Made by a program: the position numbers and the translations under genes. From the NCBI GenBank assembly GCA_032622095.1, contig CP136063.1, positions 213,177,982 to 213,241,981 of the forward strand: a stretch of 64,000 bases of DNA, given 5' to 3'. Below the pieces are notes generated by a model. The model was given only the letters and a program-made list of their open reading frames with translations. It did not search any database and was not told the origin of the DNA. Within the stretch, counting starts at the first letter, position 1; every line of letters begins with the position of its first letter. Positions 11,251 through 21,690 of the stretch are shown one piece after another. This DNA is from Siphonodentalium dalli. Lineage: Eukaryota > Mollusca > Scaphopoda > Gadilida > Siphonodentaliidae.

Positions 11251-11654
11251 TTAACCAAAAGTTTTGGCATAGGCACGCACTACGCTTCTGCACAAGGGAC
11301 AAGTCTCAGAACCGAGCGCACACATGCCACACATTGATACGTGTCCACGTGGTAAAAGCACACAGTTGTTATTATTCTCTAGACAAATGATACATTTGCA
11401 TTCTTCAGAAACGTCTACTGTCGTATATCAGGCCAGCCATCTTCATAGGAACCAGACAGTCTCTCATCGTTTATTTCAGTCATTTCTTCGAAATTAACGG
11501 TAAGGTCATCTATTGAAAATGTATTCATTTCTTGAACAGAGGCACTATCCACGGGACGTTGCAATGAAAAAATTCCTGGTACATCGGGGATTTTCATTAA
11601 ATATCTCGGTCTGTTCCACTGTTTATATCTATCTTCAGGCAGGAAACGTTGCAA
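11251..11654 (-). pseudogene. RING-finger protein, frameshifted and missing one zinc ligand
   Basis: A 79-codon acidic frame (11415-11654) opens right after a possible acceptor (TCAATTAG|TTG). It stops at a TAG, and a different frame then continues through the C-terminal RING. That frame reads CIIC, LPRGH, C-G-M-C, CPLC and ends in a TAA at 11251-11253. It resembles the short IAP/CGRRF1-type RING, normally C-x2-C ... (L/I)-P-C-(G/R)-H-x3-C-x2-C-x6-C-P-x-C-R. The third ligand Cys is Arg (CGT, one transition from TGT). The two frames need a 1-base shift or a tiny intron near 11415-11430 to join. RINGs of this kind are ubiquitin E3 ligases; this copy is probably dead. It lies upstream of the PC4-like gene on the same strand. 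Confidence 0.6.
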
Positions 11655-11692
11655 CTAATTGAGATAGCTACAATTTGGAAAGAAACGTTGAC

Positions 11693-12372
11693 GATTCTAA
11701 TGAGTTTACTGCCCAACTGTCAGGTCACGTGATGACTTTGAGAATATTCTATTATAGGAGAATATACGCTCTGTTATTGTTTTTCCACATTCTAGAAAAT
11801 TCTTGTTTCCTAGAGGTAATCTGCATATGTATTATTGGATATGTTGAAATATATATGGCCAAGGCGCTAAACGATTTCTGAGAATTTGTTTACAGGGATA
11901 CACCAGAGAGAGAGAGACATAGAGAGGACGAGAGAGAGAGAGAGAGAGAAGAGAGAGAGATAAAGGGGATGAGATGCTGGGAGAGGGGGTAGTTGTGAGA
12001 AGTATTCAATAATTGAGTTGAGTTGTTACGTAATATGTAAAGATTTGTAAGGCAGAACGATTAAAGAAAGCATATAGAGCACCAGAAGAGATAGATTTTA
12101 ATAAATATTATTAACATATGTGGAATTCAAGAGAATAGTGTACCAGTCTGGACCGATTAGTGTGCCTCTGTTTGTGAAAATGTATAATGATCGGTGTCCC
12201 TACATACTTCATAAATGCTTGAAGTTGGATAGCTAGGAAAATCTATGAAGTGATGGTCTCATACACCACTCTATTCACAAACCCCTTGCACAGAAGCCGT
12301 TAGGAACATGCATTTTTCAATAACAGACATGTTGATCTGTATCGTGGCAGTTAATGACTTAAACGTGTGTTT
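11693..12372 (-). repeat. Right arm of the inverted repeat, inner part
   Basis: The reverse complement of about 7660-8341: CGATTCTAATGAG at the inner edge, the GAGAGA tract, GGTGCTCTATATGC (read on the other strand) and TTAACTGCCACGAT. It is interrupted after AACGTGTGTTT (12362-12372) by the LINE. Confidence 0.8.
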
Positions 12373-12890
12373 GTTTTTGTTTTTTTTTAATAATTTTTAT
12401 TGAAATCAAAACAAGCATAATATTACATGTATTATACAAAATGACATCAACAAAAAAACAGGGACAATCATATTTTAAAGCCAAGGAGGGGATGTCAGTA
12501 TAGCATGTTTAATTTCGTTTTTTTTTTTTTTTTAGGGAGAGGTTTCCCTTTATGAAAAGTGATAGAGTTGTGAGAGAGAAGAGAGGGGAGAGAGAAAATG
12601 TATAGTTCAAGTTTGTTTTGTAAATTAATGTCATGTGGCATAATAGTTAAGTAGTGTTTGAGTCAGTGCGTTAATGTATTGTCAATATGTGGTACAGTTG
12701 ATGGTTAGTTGGTTGCTTTTTTAGGTATTGGCTTTTCTTTTCTTACATATGAATAGTAGTGTACTACAATAATCTTTATTAAAAAGTGCTTAATTTAATT
12801 TAAAGTTATTTTTAATTTTTTGTTTAATTAATTTTAACTTTAATTTTGCGGCGTGGAATGGGTTTATTGCTTTTACATATTTATGCTTAT

Positions 12891-13817
12891 TCAAGTAACA
12901 AGGTTGATCCAGGATAACCAGCGGTTGTTAAATGATTTGTACCGACATAGAGTATAAAACGCAAGTTTTTCTGAGGCATAATATGTTTTTAATTCCTGTT
13001 GTATGCTCTCAATTGTTGGAAGTTTTCCCATCATTTTTGATCTATAAATATTAAATTTGATTAATATTAATAAGAATCTAAGAAGATTGTCTTCTGGAAT
13101 ATCGCGTTTATGTCCAAGCAAAACCATAGATAAATTTAAATTTAATCTCGTTGAGGTTTTTCTGAATATCCAGTTTTGTATTTGTTGCCATAATTTATTT
13201 ATTATCTCGCATTCCCAAAATATGTGTTTAATAGTTTCAGTTTCGCTTCCACAGAAAGTGCATGCATCGTTATCAATTTGTTTCATTTTTTTCATTAATG
13301 ACTTAGTTCCCAGAATTCTAGTATTAATACGGTATTGAAACCATCGGTATTTCGTACTTGTGCAACATTTGAAAGGATTTTCTAAGATTCTTGACCACTC
13401 ATCATCCCCCATTGTTTCCATCAGATCTGATGACCATTTGTCTTTATATTTGTGGGAAATAGTTTCGTTGTTAGTAAATATACTATATGTATCTTTCGTT
13501 TCCAAATTAGATATCCTGAATAATTGAAAAGGCATAATAGGTCTTGGTAGAGGTTTGAATGGCCCGCTTTCTATGCGTTCGTTAAGAAACTTTTTTACAT
13601 GTCTGAATATTCTGCTATATGATAAAAAGTCTATTTTAATTTGATTTTTTCGTTCGTATTCATCTCTTGTTAGTAAAACTCCATCGTCATTTATTATATC
13701 GTTGACCAGATAAATGCCCTTCTTTTCTAATCCGCTACATTGTATTGTTTTTCCATTCAAACTAATATTTGGGTTATCGTTAATTATATTGCTGTAGCAC
13801 TGCGATGGGTTTGTGGG
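12891..13817 (-). pseudogene. LINE ORF2 C-terminal part with Cys/His knuckle
   Basis: This part of the frame follows the hAT insertion and is open to the natural stop. Residues C206, C209, H218 and C223 of the apparent 328-codon frame form CTFCG ... KHIFWEC, the zinc-knuckle-like zf-RVT motif near the end of many LINE ORF2 proteins, followed by W and L rich helices (INKLWQQIQNWIF). The first about 20 residues of the apparent frame come from the inserted hAT-like element, not from the LINE. Across the insertion the LINE reads ISPTN on one side and PTNPSQ on the other, so removing the insert and one target copy leaves the frame uninterrupted here. Confidence 0.8.
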
Positions 13818-14394
13818 CAGGATTCGCGCTGCCACTTGCCAAATTTGCCAATGGCAAAAATAATTCACATTTGGCAAAAACTATTTTCATTTGGCAAAAG
13901 TTTTGGCAAGTAACTTTTTAATTCCTCAATAAAGTTGAAAAATATCGGTCAATCAATACCATTCATTCTAGGAAATTATTACAATGGAATTATATTAGTT
14001 GTGTTTTATATGGTTTCGCAAAAATTAACACCTCCATTAAGATGCAGTTAATTTGATATCATTAGTATCGATGGATGGAGGGATCACCTCTATTTAGTAT
14101 GATGGTGGTGTTTACATAGCTAATCGTCTTGCAACGCTTCTACCATTGTATTGTTCGGTGATTGGTTTATTGTTGTATGATAAACCACAATAGAGATGAG
14201 AGTATAATTATTAACAAACTGCTTTTTTATCGATATCAAACCGTGTGAGTGTTGAAACATAAGACTCAATCAAGGTTGCAGAAAATGATACTATCTGGAA
14301 TAATATTTGGCAAATCCTAAAAGAATTTGGCAAAAAAAAAATTCATTTGGCAAATTATTTGGCAAAAGTAAATTTCGGTCCAGCGCGGACCCTG
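13818..14394. mobile_element. hAT-like non-autonomous element, 577 bp, nested in the LINE
   Basis: Ends are CAGGATTCGCGCTG and (reverse-complemented) CAGGGTCCGCGCTG, flanked by the 8 bp duplication TTTGTGGG at 13810-13817 and 14395-14402. CAG...CTG termini with 8 bp duplications are the hAT signature. Both subterminal regions are packed with ATTTGGCAAA or TTGCCAAAT words (about six on the left, four or five on the right), probable transposase-binding sites. No transposase is encoded. A relative lies at 40892-41400 and a more distant one at 55797-56968. Confidence 0.85.
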
Positions 14395-14514
14395 TTTGTG
14401 GGAGATATTATGGTGCAAACTTTGGCCCACGATTCTATTACTTCTATCCAGAAAGGATCGGAAATATTCTTAATGTAGTTTCTTAGTTGTTTTGGATTTG
14501 ATAGAAACCATCTT

Positions 14515-14983
14515 TCAGGTAGATGTTGATTTTTTTTCATTAAAAATATTCGCCCAGTTACATGTTTTAAAACTAAGTTTCTTTATCCAAGATAATTTCA
14601 TTGAACACATAAAATTCACTATGTCAACCATTTTACACCCACCAACTGAATATGACCCTCGTAGTTGTTTCCTGGAGATTCTGTCCACTTTGCTGTTCCA
14701 AATGAAGTTATATAGTTTTGTGGTTAACGATTTAATGAATTCACCACTGGGATTAGGAATTGTTTGAAAAAGGAAAGATAATTTTGATAAAATCAGTGAC
14801 TTTATAACAGTAATACGACCAAGAGGAGTTAAGTTCCGTTTAGACCACATATTTAGCATGTTGTCTATCTTAACCATAGTTGTTTCATAATTATTGATAA
14901 ACATATTGTGTTCCTTCAGACAGAATGTAATGCCTAGTAATCTGAAAGAAGTTGGATTCCACTGAATTTTCCATCTATCGCAT
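14515..14983 (-). pseudogene. LINE reverse transcriptase, thumb region
   Basis: The frame is open from the truncation point and includes FRLLGITFCLKEHN, then IDNMLNMWSKRNLTPLGRIT, VIKSLILSKLSFLFQTIPNP, YNFIWN and GGCKMVDI, a classic LINE ORF2 succession after the YADD region (YADD itself is lost by truncation). It runs off frame at an 8-base A run (T8 on the + strand, about 14530-14537), where one inserted or deleted base switches to the frame continuing as QHLPERWFLSNPKQLRNYI (14355-14540). Homopolymer slippage or a sequencing error would both explain this. Confidence 0.8.
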
Positions 14984-15833
14984 AACGTGTGTTTAATTAC
15001 GAAGCTTCGAGAATCTGTCTGCCTGTTGTGTTGTGTACGGAAACATATCGCTGTGATTTACTTTATTGGATATTGACATGTGTTTTACCCCTGGTACAGT
15101 TTGATTTATTCCTGAGAATTCGATTACAGGTATCAAATTAAAGGAACCACATACGACACAGGTATGAAACGTAAAGGGATCATGTACTATGCCTTTGCAA
15201 TTATGAAGTGATTTTTAATAGGGTCCAGAAAATTGGAGATATCGGAGAAGGTTCCAGAACTGCGGGGCCAATGAGCGTGGAGTCAGCCGGTAGGGTTCAT
15301 CCGGAAGTATTGCATCAGATTCCAATGACTCAGGCGTTGCGCCGGAAGTAAGGGATTGCGTTAGATTGTAATGACTCATTACACCTTCGTTGTTAAATAT
15401 ACTTCGTACCTGACGAACAGTATACACGACGTACTTCGATGACGGAAGTATACGATTGCCCATTGTACCGTTATCAAGGGCCCGAAAGCGTATACAACCA
15501 TTCTCAAGGAGCCACACCCACGCCCGTGAAGTACACATCCATATACTGAAGGACCCCCCCCCACACCCGTGACGTATACAAATACCCACACCCACTCGTG
15601 TATACTCAAACACCCACGCGTCACTACGTCATACGGTGCGGGAGCGGTGGTACTTGGATCTTCTTTGTTTACATACTTAAACAGCGTCGTTACGTCATAC
15701 GGTGCGGGGCGGGGTACTTTCCTTTGATCTCCTTTGATGTCGGAAGACAATAGGGCAGTAGAAATATGTACCCATACTTCCAATGTACTTCCATAATGCA
15801 TGTTTTGAGGCCAAACCGGCGTGTATGCAGCAG
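14984..15833 (-). repeat. Right arm of the inverted repeat, outer part
   Basis: The reverse complement of 6816-7670, resuming with the second copy of the LINE target duplication and ending GTATGCAGCAG. It carries the mirrored GTATAC / CACCC / TGACGTA array (about 15390-15730). The poly-G run is shorter here than in the left arm, one of the few visible differences. Confidence 0.8.
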
Positions 15834-16079
15834 ATTGCACATGTCATTGATGGAATGATCAGTTGACACGACCATTGAAAGAGTATACCAATTGTTCCCA
15901 GTTCAGAGAGCAATAAGTGATAAAAAGAAGTGATAGAAAATAGTATTTTTCACATCGGCTGGCCATTTTGGGTAATGATTTTTTGGGTACTGAGTTTTTC
16001 CATAGAGCTAGCATAATGGCATCATAAAGAGGTATACAATCGTATTTATTTAGTCAATTTTATTCATCAAACACTACTT

Positions 16080-16750
16080 ATAATCGATTGAATGCCATTT
16101 TGGCAGCCATTTTGAGACAAAGGCCAATTTGGGTTTCATTGAATTGGAGTATTCATAGATAATGGTATGCCCAACTTACATTGTACAGTTCTGTCCATTT
16201 CTTGATGATATATGACTGGAATCCCAATGGCGATTTTTGTAAAATTTTATACCGCGTTCTGTAAAATCGAATTTTTGAGGGTGTGGACGAGTCTGGGACC
16301 CCATTTATGGTATATTTCATTGCTCCAATGCTGAATTAAGATGAATAAGACTAATCAAAGTCGGCAGTCTCAACCATTATCACAAAAACAGGAACTGATC
16401 TTTAAGGTATTAGGCAATAACTTCAAATTTTCAAGTTTAGGCCGCCATCTGGGACGAGGGGTTCCATTTTTGCCATAAACAGGTGGCATAATATTTTACC
16501 TTCGCAAAAATGTATACATTTGTATACATATGACATTTGTTCTCAATATAATTGAATTAAACTCTGTCAGAGTCTCTTTTGACTTACGGCGGCCATGTTG
16601 GACGCCATGTTGGATCCTGAATTTTTCCCAAAGCGGATTTTAGCGGATTTTGGATATGTTATACACGAGATTCTCCCGCGTCGAATGACAGCAAAACCGC
16701 TTCTTTATCAATTTCTTCTGGGTCTAACCCTCCGACGACCATACTACTAT
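16080..16750 (-). repeat. Dispersed repeat, inverse copy of 4010-4600
   Basis: Shares with 4010-4600, in reverse complement, the GGATCCAACATGGCGTCCAA block, the AATCCGCTAAAATCCGC block, the 'suspected exon-like' ATGGTATGCCCAACTTACA block and GGTCTAACCCTCCGACGAC. The two copies flank the palindromic element in opposite orientation, but their distances from it are unequal (about 2.1 kb and 0.25 kb), so I do not regard them as part of it. Confidence 0.6.
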
Positions 16751-18560
16751 GTACGGTGCCTGATATAAAACACCGGAGATGGCGTCCTGGGTCTATGTTA
16801 GAAAGCGTAATTTGATATTATAAATGTTTTGTGCAACTAAGTGGTGGCTACGTATAGGGGAGATGTCGCTTACCATGTTGTCAACGAAATTCCGAACATA
16901 ACCATCCTAATATATCAATAAACACGCATTGTGTTATTCAATACCCTCGTGTTTATATAATGGCTATACAACCATTTTCAATGTGCTATCTTCAACTCAC
17001 GTCGTGACCTTCAACTTTACTTGACCAAGCAGTTTCGGGTCCGATTAATCGACGACAGCTTGGCACTACGAGAATGTCAATAAAACTGTAGCTCAACTTT
17101 GGCATATTTTCAGTGATAAATAATGATGATTTTTTGGTTGTTTGTTCAATATGGTATATCCCTTCCTGGTCAAAATTACAACAAAAATATGTTATATATC
17201 AAAGAAACGATTACAATACAAAATACAGTAAAATAAAAAAGTCAAAATTGAAGACTGTGTTTATTATTTGGGACACATTAAAGTTGTAATCCGAGTCCGA
17301 AACATTGAAAAGTTGTAGTTGGGGATTTAAAGTTTCGTTTATTGATGTTAATATTTACAAAAACATTCTGATATTTGGTTTGCAATAAGCTAAGCCAATT
17401 ACAAATAAAATCAATAAAATATTTTTTTAATTCTTATATTTCAAATTTTATCGACATTTTTCGTTATGAAACCCACGTTCAGAACCGGCGGCTGACTCGG
17501 TCTACAACTTTTTGTGGGTTTCATGATCAAGTGTCCGCACTGGCTCAATTAATAAATTGCATACGAATAAATCGCCATAGGTTTGTTTCCAGCGACAATC
17601 AAGGCGGACGTCGCATAATGTTGTAGTGCGATGCACGATGCAAATATATTACGCATCTTCCAGAAGAACTGGACGAGAAATCGATACTTGTTGGTAGAAA
17701 CTAATGGCAGTGTATTGTCCAATGAAGAATATGCTATAGTGTTCACTGCGAACATCCCATATTATTGATCATAACAACTTTATTTCGCTTGTTACCATCA
17801 CCATCGACGTATGGTGCATCATAAAAGAGTTATGGTGTAGACAATTATTCATAGCCGTGCGGATATAATGAGAGTGGGTTGAGGCAGGCTGATTCATGTC
17901 ATGTCCATAAACTTTGGTAACACATTCCACAGTAAGGAAATTTAAAGCCCGACGCGGCATTATTTTGTACATTTCTGGAAACACAATTAGTCAATTTCGT
18001 TTATTATATTTCATATTAAGACCATTTTATATTGCAGTCTGTTAACCAACGGTAGACTATGTTTCTGATTTCGGTCAAATGTTTGAAATTAAATGACCGT
18101 CACTTGGAAATGTTCAAACTACAACTGGTGCTACATTTGTAATTTCGAATAGAGTGTTTCCAACATATTTGGAAAATTCAAACCTAGCGGGTGCAAAATA
18201 CATTTGGGTTCAATCAAGATTTTTAAGTCTAGCCACGTCATTATTCGACTCGTGAATATGAGTTGTCTTACGGAAACTGAACGACGTGAGTGGTCAGTTT
18301 GTTTGGCTTTAATGGTTTAATTCTGACATGCGCACAACATTCCAGCTTGTTTTGTAAACATTAAGAACACTTTGTCATTCATCCGGTGCTTTGCAATCAA
18401 ATTGTGATAAATGTGTTGAAGGGGGTTGGTTTATCATAATTGTTGAATATATGTGCACTGGTGAATATGTTTAAGAGGATTAAGCACCGCGCTGAATAGG
18501 TAAGAATATTGAGAAAATGATAACGTTATTAATTATAAACGGCTAGCTGATGCGCCCGAC
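16751..18560. other. No recognisable gene
   Basis: AT-rich DNA with scattered short frames and no supported exon, repeat boundary or RNA gene. Confidence 0.35.
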
Positions 18561-18639
18561 TTCGGGTTATTTATAGGGATTTCTTTGTGATCGGTTCCGT
18601 CTGGGCAGAATATACAGCGTCTGGACAAACTGTTGTTCG

Positions 18640-18840
18640 ATCTGTCCAGAAACATATGAGCGTATATGATCGAGATCAAGGTCAAGGTCAAGGACACGAG
18701 AAATTGGACCAGCCCATATTTTTCCCGGGATCAAAGTACGCCTACATTCCAAATTTGAATCGGATCGGTCTCGGTCCAGAAACATGCATATTTGAGCGAG
18801 ATCAAGGTCAATGACACGGTCGCACGTGAAATGGGATCAG
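18640..18840 (+). repeat. Two direct copies of a GATCAAGGTCA unit
   Basis: TCCAGAAACAT ... GAGATCAAGGTCA ... GACAC appears at about 18649-18705 and 18776-18820. The first copy has AAGGTCA three times in a row (18676-18693). TCAAGGTCA is the extended half-site of monomeric nuclear receptors (FTZ-F1/SF-1, ERR, NR4A type). Whether it is a regulatory site or a repeat by chance cannot be told from sequence. Confidence 0.4.
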
Positions 18841-18849
18841 TCGAGCAGT

Positions 18850-20985
18850 TTTCGAGTCTATAATACACTCATAGACACATACAGGCAGAAGATCCAAAAT
18901 ATATATCAGATTACTACTGGGCCAGATTCAACTCTGTAGAGAAAGTAACTGTACATATACGGGTGTTGCTGTTGGAGTTATCAATGTGCACGGGCACCCC
19001 ACAAGGAACGCTCCTGTCACTGATTCTTCTAGTGAGTAGGACATATCCCTCATAATGTTAACGAGATGTTGGCGTGGTTTTTCCTCTTCCTCACGTTGTG
19101 CCATTTCGAAAATCTCATTCATGTCATCAAAACTAATTCTGCAGAAATATACACACAAATGGTCTAAGTCTCTATACATCTATACACATATCATATACCG
19201 CCATGCGTGCGGATTGTGGTCGGTGAGTGCTCGCGATTTGGTCACAATTCATTGACAAAATACAAATGGAAAATCCGATCACTGTGTATATCCGACAACG
19301 GAACTTACATGTATGCAGGACGTTTGCCAATTTTGTCTTCTTGATAGTATACCACTGTTAGAATTCACAAGTCTCTCGCTGAATACGTTCGCAGTACAAT
19401 GACCTTGGTTGATTATCGACGATGAGTTGAACTGAACTGTTCAACGCACTCAGAGTACTGTTCAATGATAGTTCGTTCCTGCAAGGGAAAATAGCAATAC
19501 TGTGGGATAAATCGCCTCTTACTTAATACACCATCTTCAATTTTCTTCAGTCATCAATGTGTTCATGAAGAGATTATATCAACGAAGAAAGGGGTGGTGA
19601 TCTGTATTGCAATTGTCAGCGTTATCGCCTTCCAGAAAGAAACTACTTTGTAGCCCAGAAATCTACACATACTGAGTTTTCTTTTCAATAAAGGTCAACA
19701 AACGAGATAACTGCCATCGACTGACTACATTTAAGACGAAATAACTTGTAATCCGATCCACTGGCAGTTATTGGCTTCAATGAAATGTGCTGAAACGAAG
19801 ACAGGCCAGGTTTTTATGGAGATCAATTGATCCAGGTTGACTTGCTATTTATTTTATATCTATAATATACAAAAGGTGTCAGGGGACATTTTTGTTTTGC
19901 AACTTATTAAGCCCTTCCACGATGATCCAGCTCCCCCGGAACTCCTATACAATTCAAATAGGGAGGGTCGTAATTGATCTACTGAACAGGTTACATATTT
20001 GGCTCATTTCAAATAACATTTCAAAGTAAGATTAATCCCCCCTCATATTATAGATGCTGGTCGACGAATATATGAATCAATACAATATCTTTGTTCATAT
20101 TTTCTCAACTAATGAAAAATATTGTTTTTAGTTGTGATCATAAACTTGTGAGCATGAAATATATTCATTTATACAAAAATATTCATCTATATAAATATTT
20201 TATTCCATAAATTGTTCTTATCATTCCTTCAGATAAGGGATTATGGAACCGCTTAGTTGATTCAATGGGGTGTTATGCGACTCTTTCCCAGTTATTAAAC
20301 GGCCAGGCCCGGTGTATCGTGAACAAATAGTTGTTTAAATTGGACATACATGTATATTTGGGTTGGTTCTTGAATTTGCATGGGGTCATCCTACAAGGGT
20401 AAGTGACATAATGTTGCCATCACGACCCATTTCATCATATGCATGGCAGCTACCATAAACGTAAGTAGTCCAAAATGCTCTCTATATGGACCGCTGTAGT
20501 GCTGGGAGGGTGGGCCATCAACAATTTTTTCAAATATTCGCCGAAACTGCATGGGCCGTGAACAAACTGCGTAGCTGTCAATAATTTCACCAGCAATGGC
20601 CTTAACGCATCATTCATGCACCGGGGTTATAATGGCCTTTATATCTGCAAATCAGGTCAGTAATCAGATAACACCATGTCCACATCGTGATGTCCGTTCA
20701 AAGCGCCATTGGTATGTACTGTATGTATGTATAAATGGCACAAATTTCGAACGAGGCATTCAGTCTTTCTAAAATGTCATCATTTGAGATCACGCCCATA
20801 GTAGAGTCTGTTCGGATTTAAAACTAAATACACGTATACCTAAATACGTATACCTAAATACACGTATACCCTGAAGATACATAAATAAAGACTCGTGGAA
20901 CCAAGTGTGGTACAGCAATCATATGAGACACAAGCTCAGAAAAACATAATGTGTGTGGAATTAATTTGTACATGATAGAATATTA
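18850..20985. other. No recognisable gene
   Basis: No exon or element boundary could be supported. A minor tandem occurs at 20826-20870, where CCTAAATACACGTATA-like 15-16 bp units repeat three times. Confidence 0.35.
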
Positions 20986-20989
20986 ATAA

Positions 20990-21690
20990 GCAGATTCTAA
21001 GTGGAATCAGTCCATATTTTTATAGTCGAAAAAGGGAAATAGCATCTGACGGAACGATATTGGAACTCGACCTCAATAATATGTGTATTGCTCGTACCAA
21101 GCTTCGTTCCGATCTGATATTATTCACCGGAGTTATTTTGCCGTAAGTCGGGATTTTTTTTACCCTGTGCCAATGCATTCTCTTATATATGCGAGTCGAC
21201 CATAGGTCGCCTTGCATATATAAGAGTATGCATTGGCCTGACAATTTTTTAAATAAATGTTTCTTACAATTTTTAGGACATAAAATAAAAAACATTCATT
21301 ACCCTGCAGGGAGCCCCACACATATATAAAAGCATATAGACGAGTGTCGTCTGCTCATGTTTGTCTGGGGCTCTGTATGGGTGAAATTATAAAATTGTTA
21401 AAGAATAAAAGAACAAATTATTAAAATTGTAAAAAATTGTTAGGCCAATGCATTCTCTTATATATGCGAGGCGACCTATGGTCGAATCGCATATATAAGA
21501 GAATGCATTGGCACAGGGTAAAAAAAATTCGAAATAGCAAATTCTAAGTAAAAACAAAAAGAGTCATAAATCAGAGAAAAAGATCATCGAACTAGAACCA
21601 TATTTGAAATTAACCTCAATAATGTAAATGTCATTCCTCATACGAATTATCGTTTCGATCGGATAACATTAACTGCAGTTAACAGCCTGA
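20990..21690. repeat. Direct duplication flanking a hairpin MITE
   Basis: The segment at about 20990-21140 (GATTCTAAGT, GACCTCAATAAT, TCGTTCCGATC) is repeated, diverged, at about 21533-21690 (AATTCTAAGT, AACCTCAATAAT, TCGTTTCGATC) on either side of the MITE. It is either a tandem duplication into which the MITE inserted or a composite insertion. Confidence 0.5.
21151..21519. mobile_element. Twin-hairpin MITE, copy A
   Basis: Terminal inverted repeats of about 75 bp begin TTTTTTACCCTGTGCCAATG and each is itself a hairpin: CCAATGCATTCTCTTATATA pairs with its complement across a GTCGACCATAGGTCGCC loop. The centre is AT-rich (AAAATTGTTAAAGAATAAAAG) and in this copy contains an extra stem (GGAGCCCCACACA ... 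TGTCTGGGGCTCT, 21309-21377). No coding capacity. The target duplication is not clear in this copy. Confidence 0.75.

Larger units (their letters stand above)
8342..11692. other. Unique centre of the palindromic element
   Basis: It holds a diverged direct copy of arm sequence (9131-9375), a pair of about 120 bp repeats (9760-9885 and 10065-10185) and the two - strand coding regions listed below. The part from 8342 to 9130 has no recognisable content. Confidence 0.5.
12373..14983 (-). mobile_element. 5'-truncated LINE (non-LTR retrotransposon)
   Basis: The insert is bounded by an 11 bp target duplication, AACGTGTGTTT at 12362-12372 and 14984-14994. The 3' end (left side on this strand) is A-rich with AATAAAAATTATTAAAA, as expected of target-primed reverse transcription. 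The 5' end begins within the reverse transcriptase (FRLLGITF region). The coding part covers the RT thumb, the connection region and a Cys/His knuckle. It sits in the right arm of the palindromic element and is itself split by a hAT-like insertion. The clade is not resolved; the thumb wording is L1/Tx1-like. Confidence 0.85.
6816..15833. mobile_element. Palindromic element with PC4-like and RING cargo
   Basis: The whole structure is left arm 6816-8341, centre 8342-11692, and right arm 11693-12372 plus 14984-15833, with the LINE/hAT insertion between the two parts of the right arm. Without the insertion it would be about 6.4 kb. Both recognisable central reading frames run on the - strand: a tandem PC4-like protein and a broken RING finger. 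Long terminal inverted repeats and transcription-factor-like cargo suggest a remnant or non-autonomous derivative of a large self-replicating DNA transposon or integrated DNA virus. No polymerase B, integrase, protease or capsid gene is present, so the class is not established. Confidence 0.5.

Noticed and set aside
4010-16750. A larger palindrome in which the 4.0-4.7 and 16.1-16.75 kb repeats form outer arms
   Set aside because: The distances to the inner arms differ greatly and the sequence between does not match, so two independent copies of one dispersed repeat are simpler.
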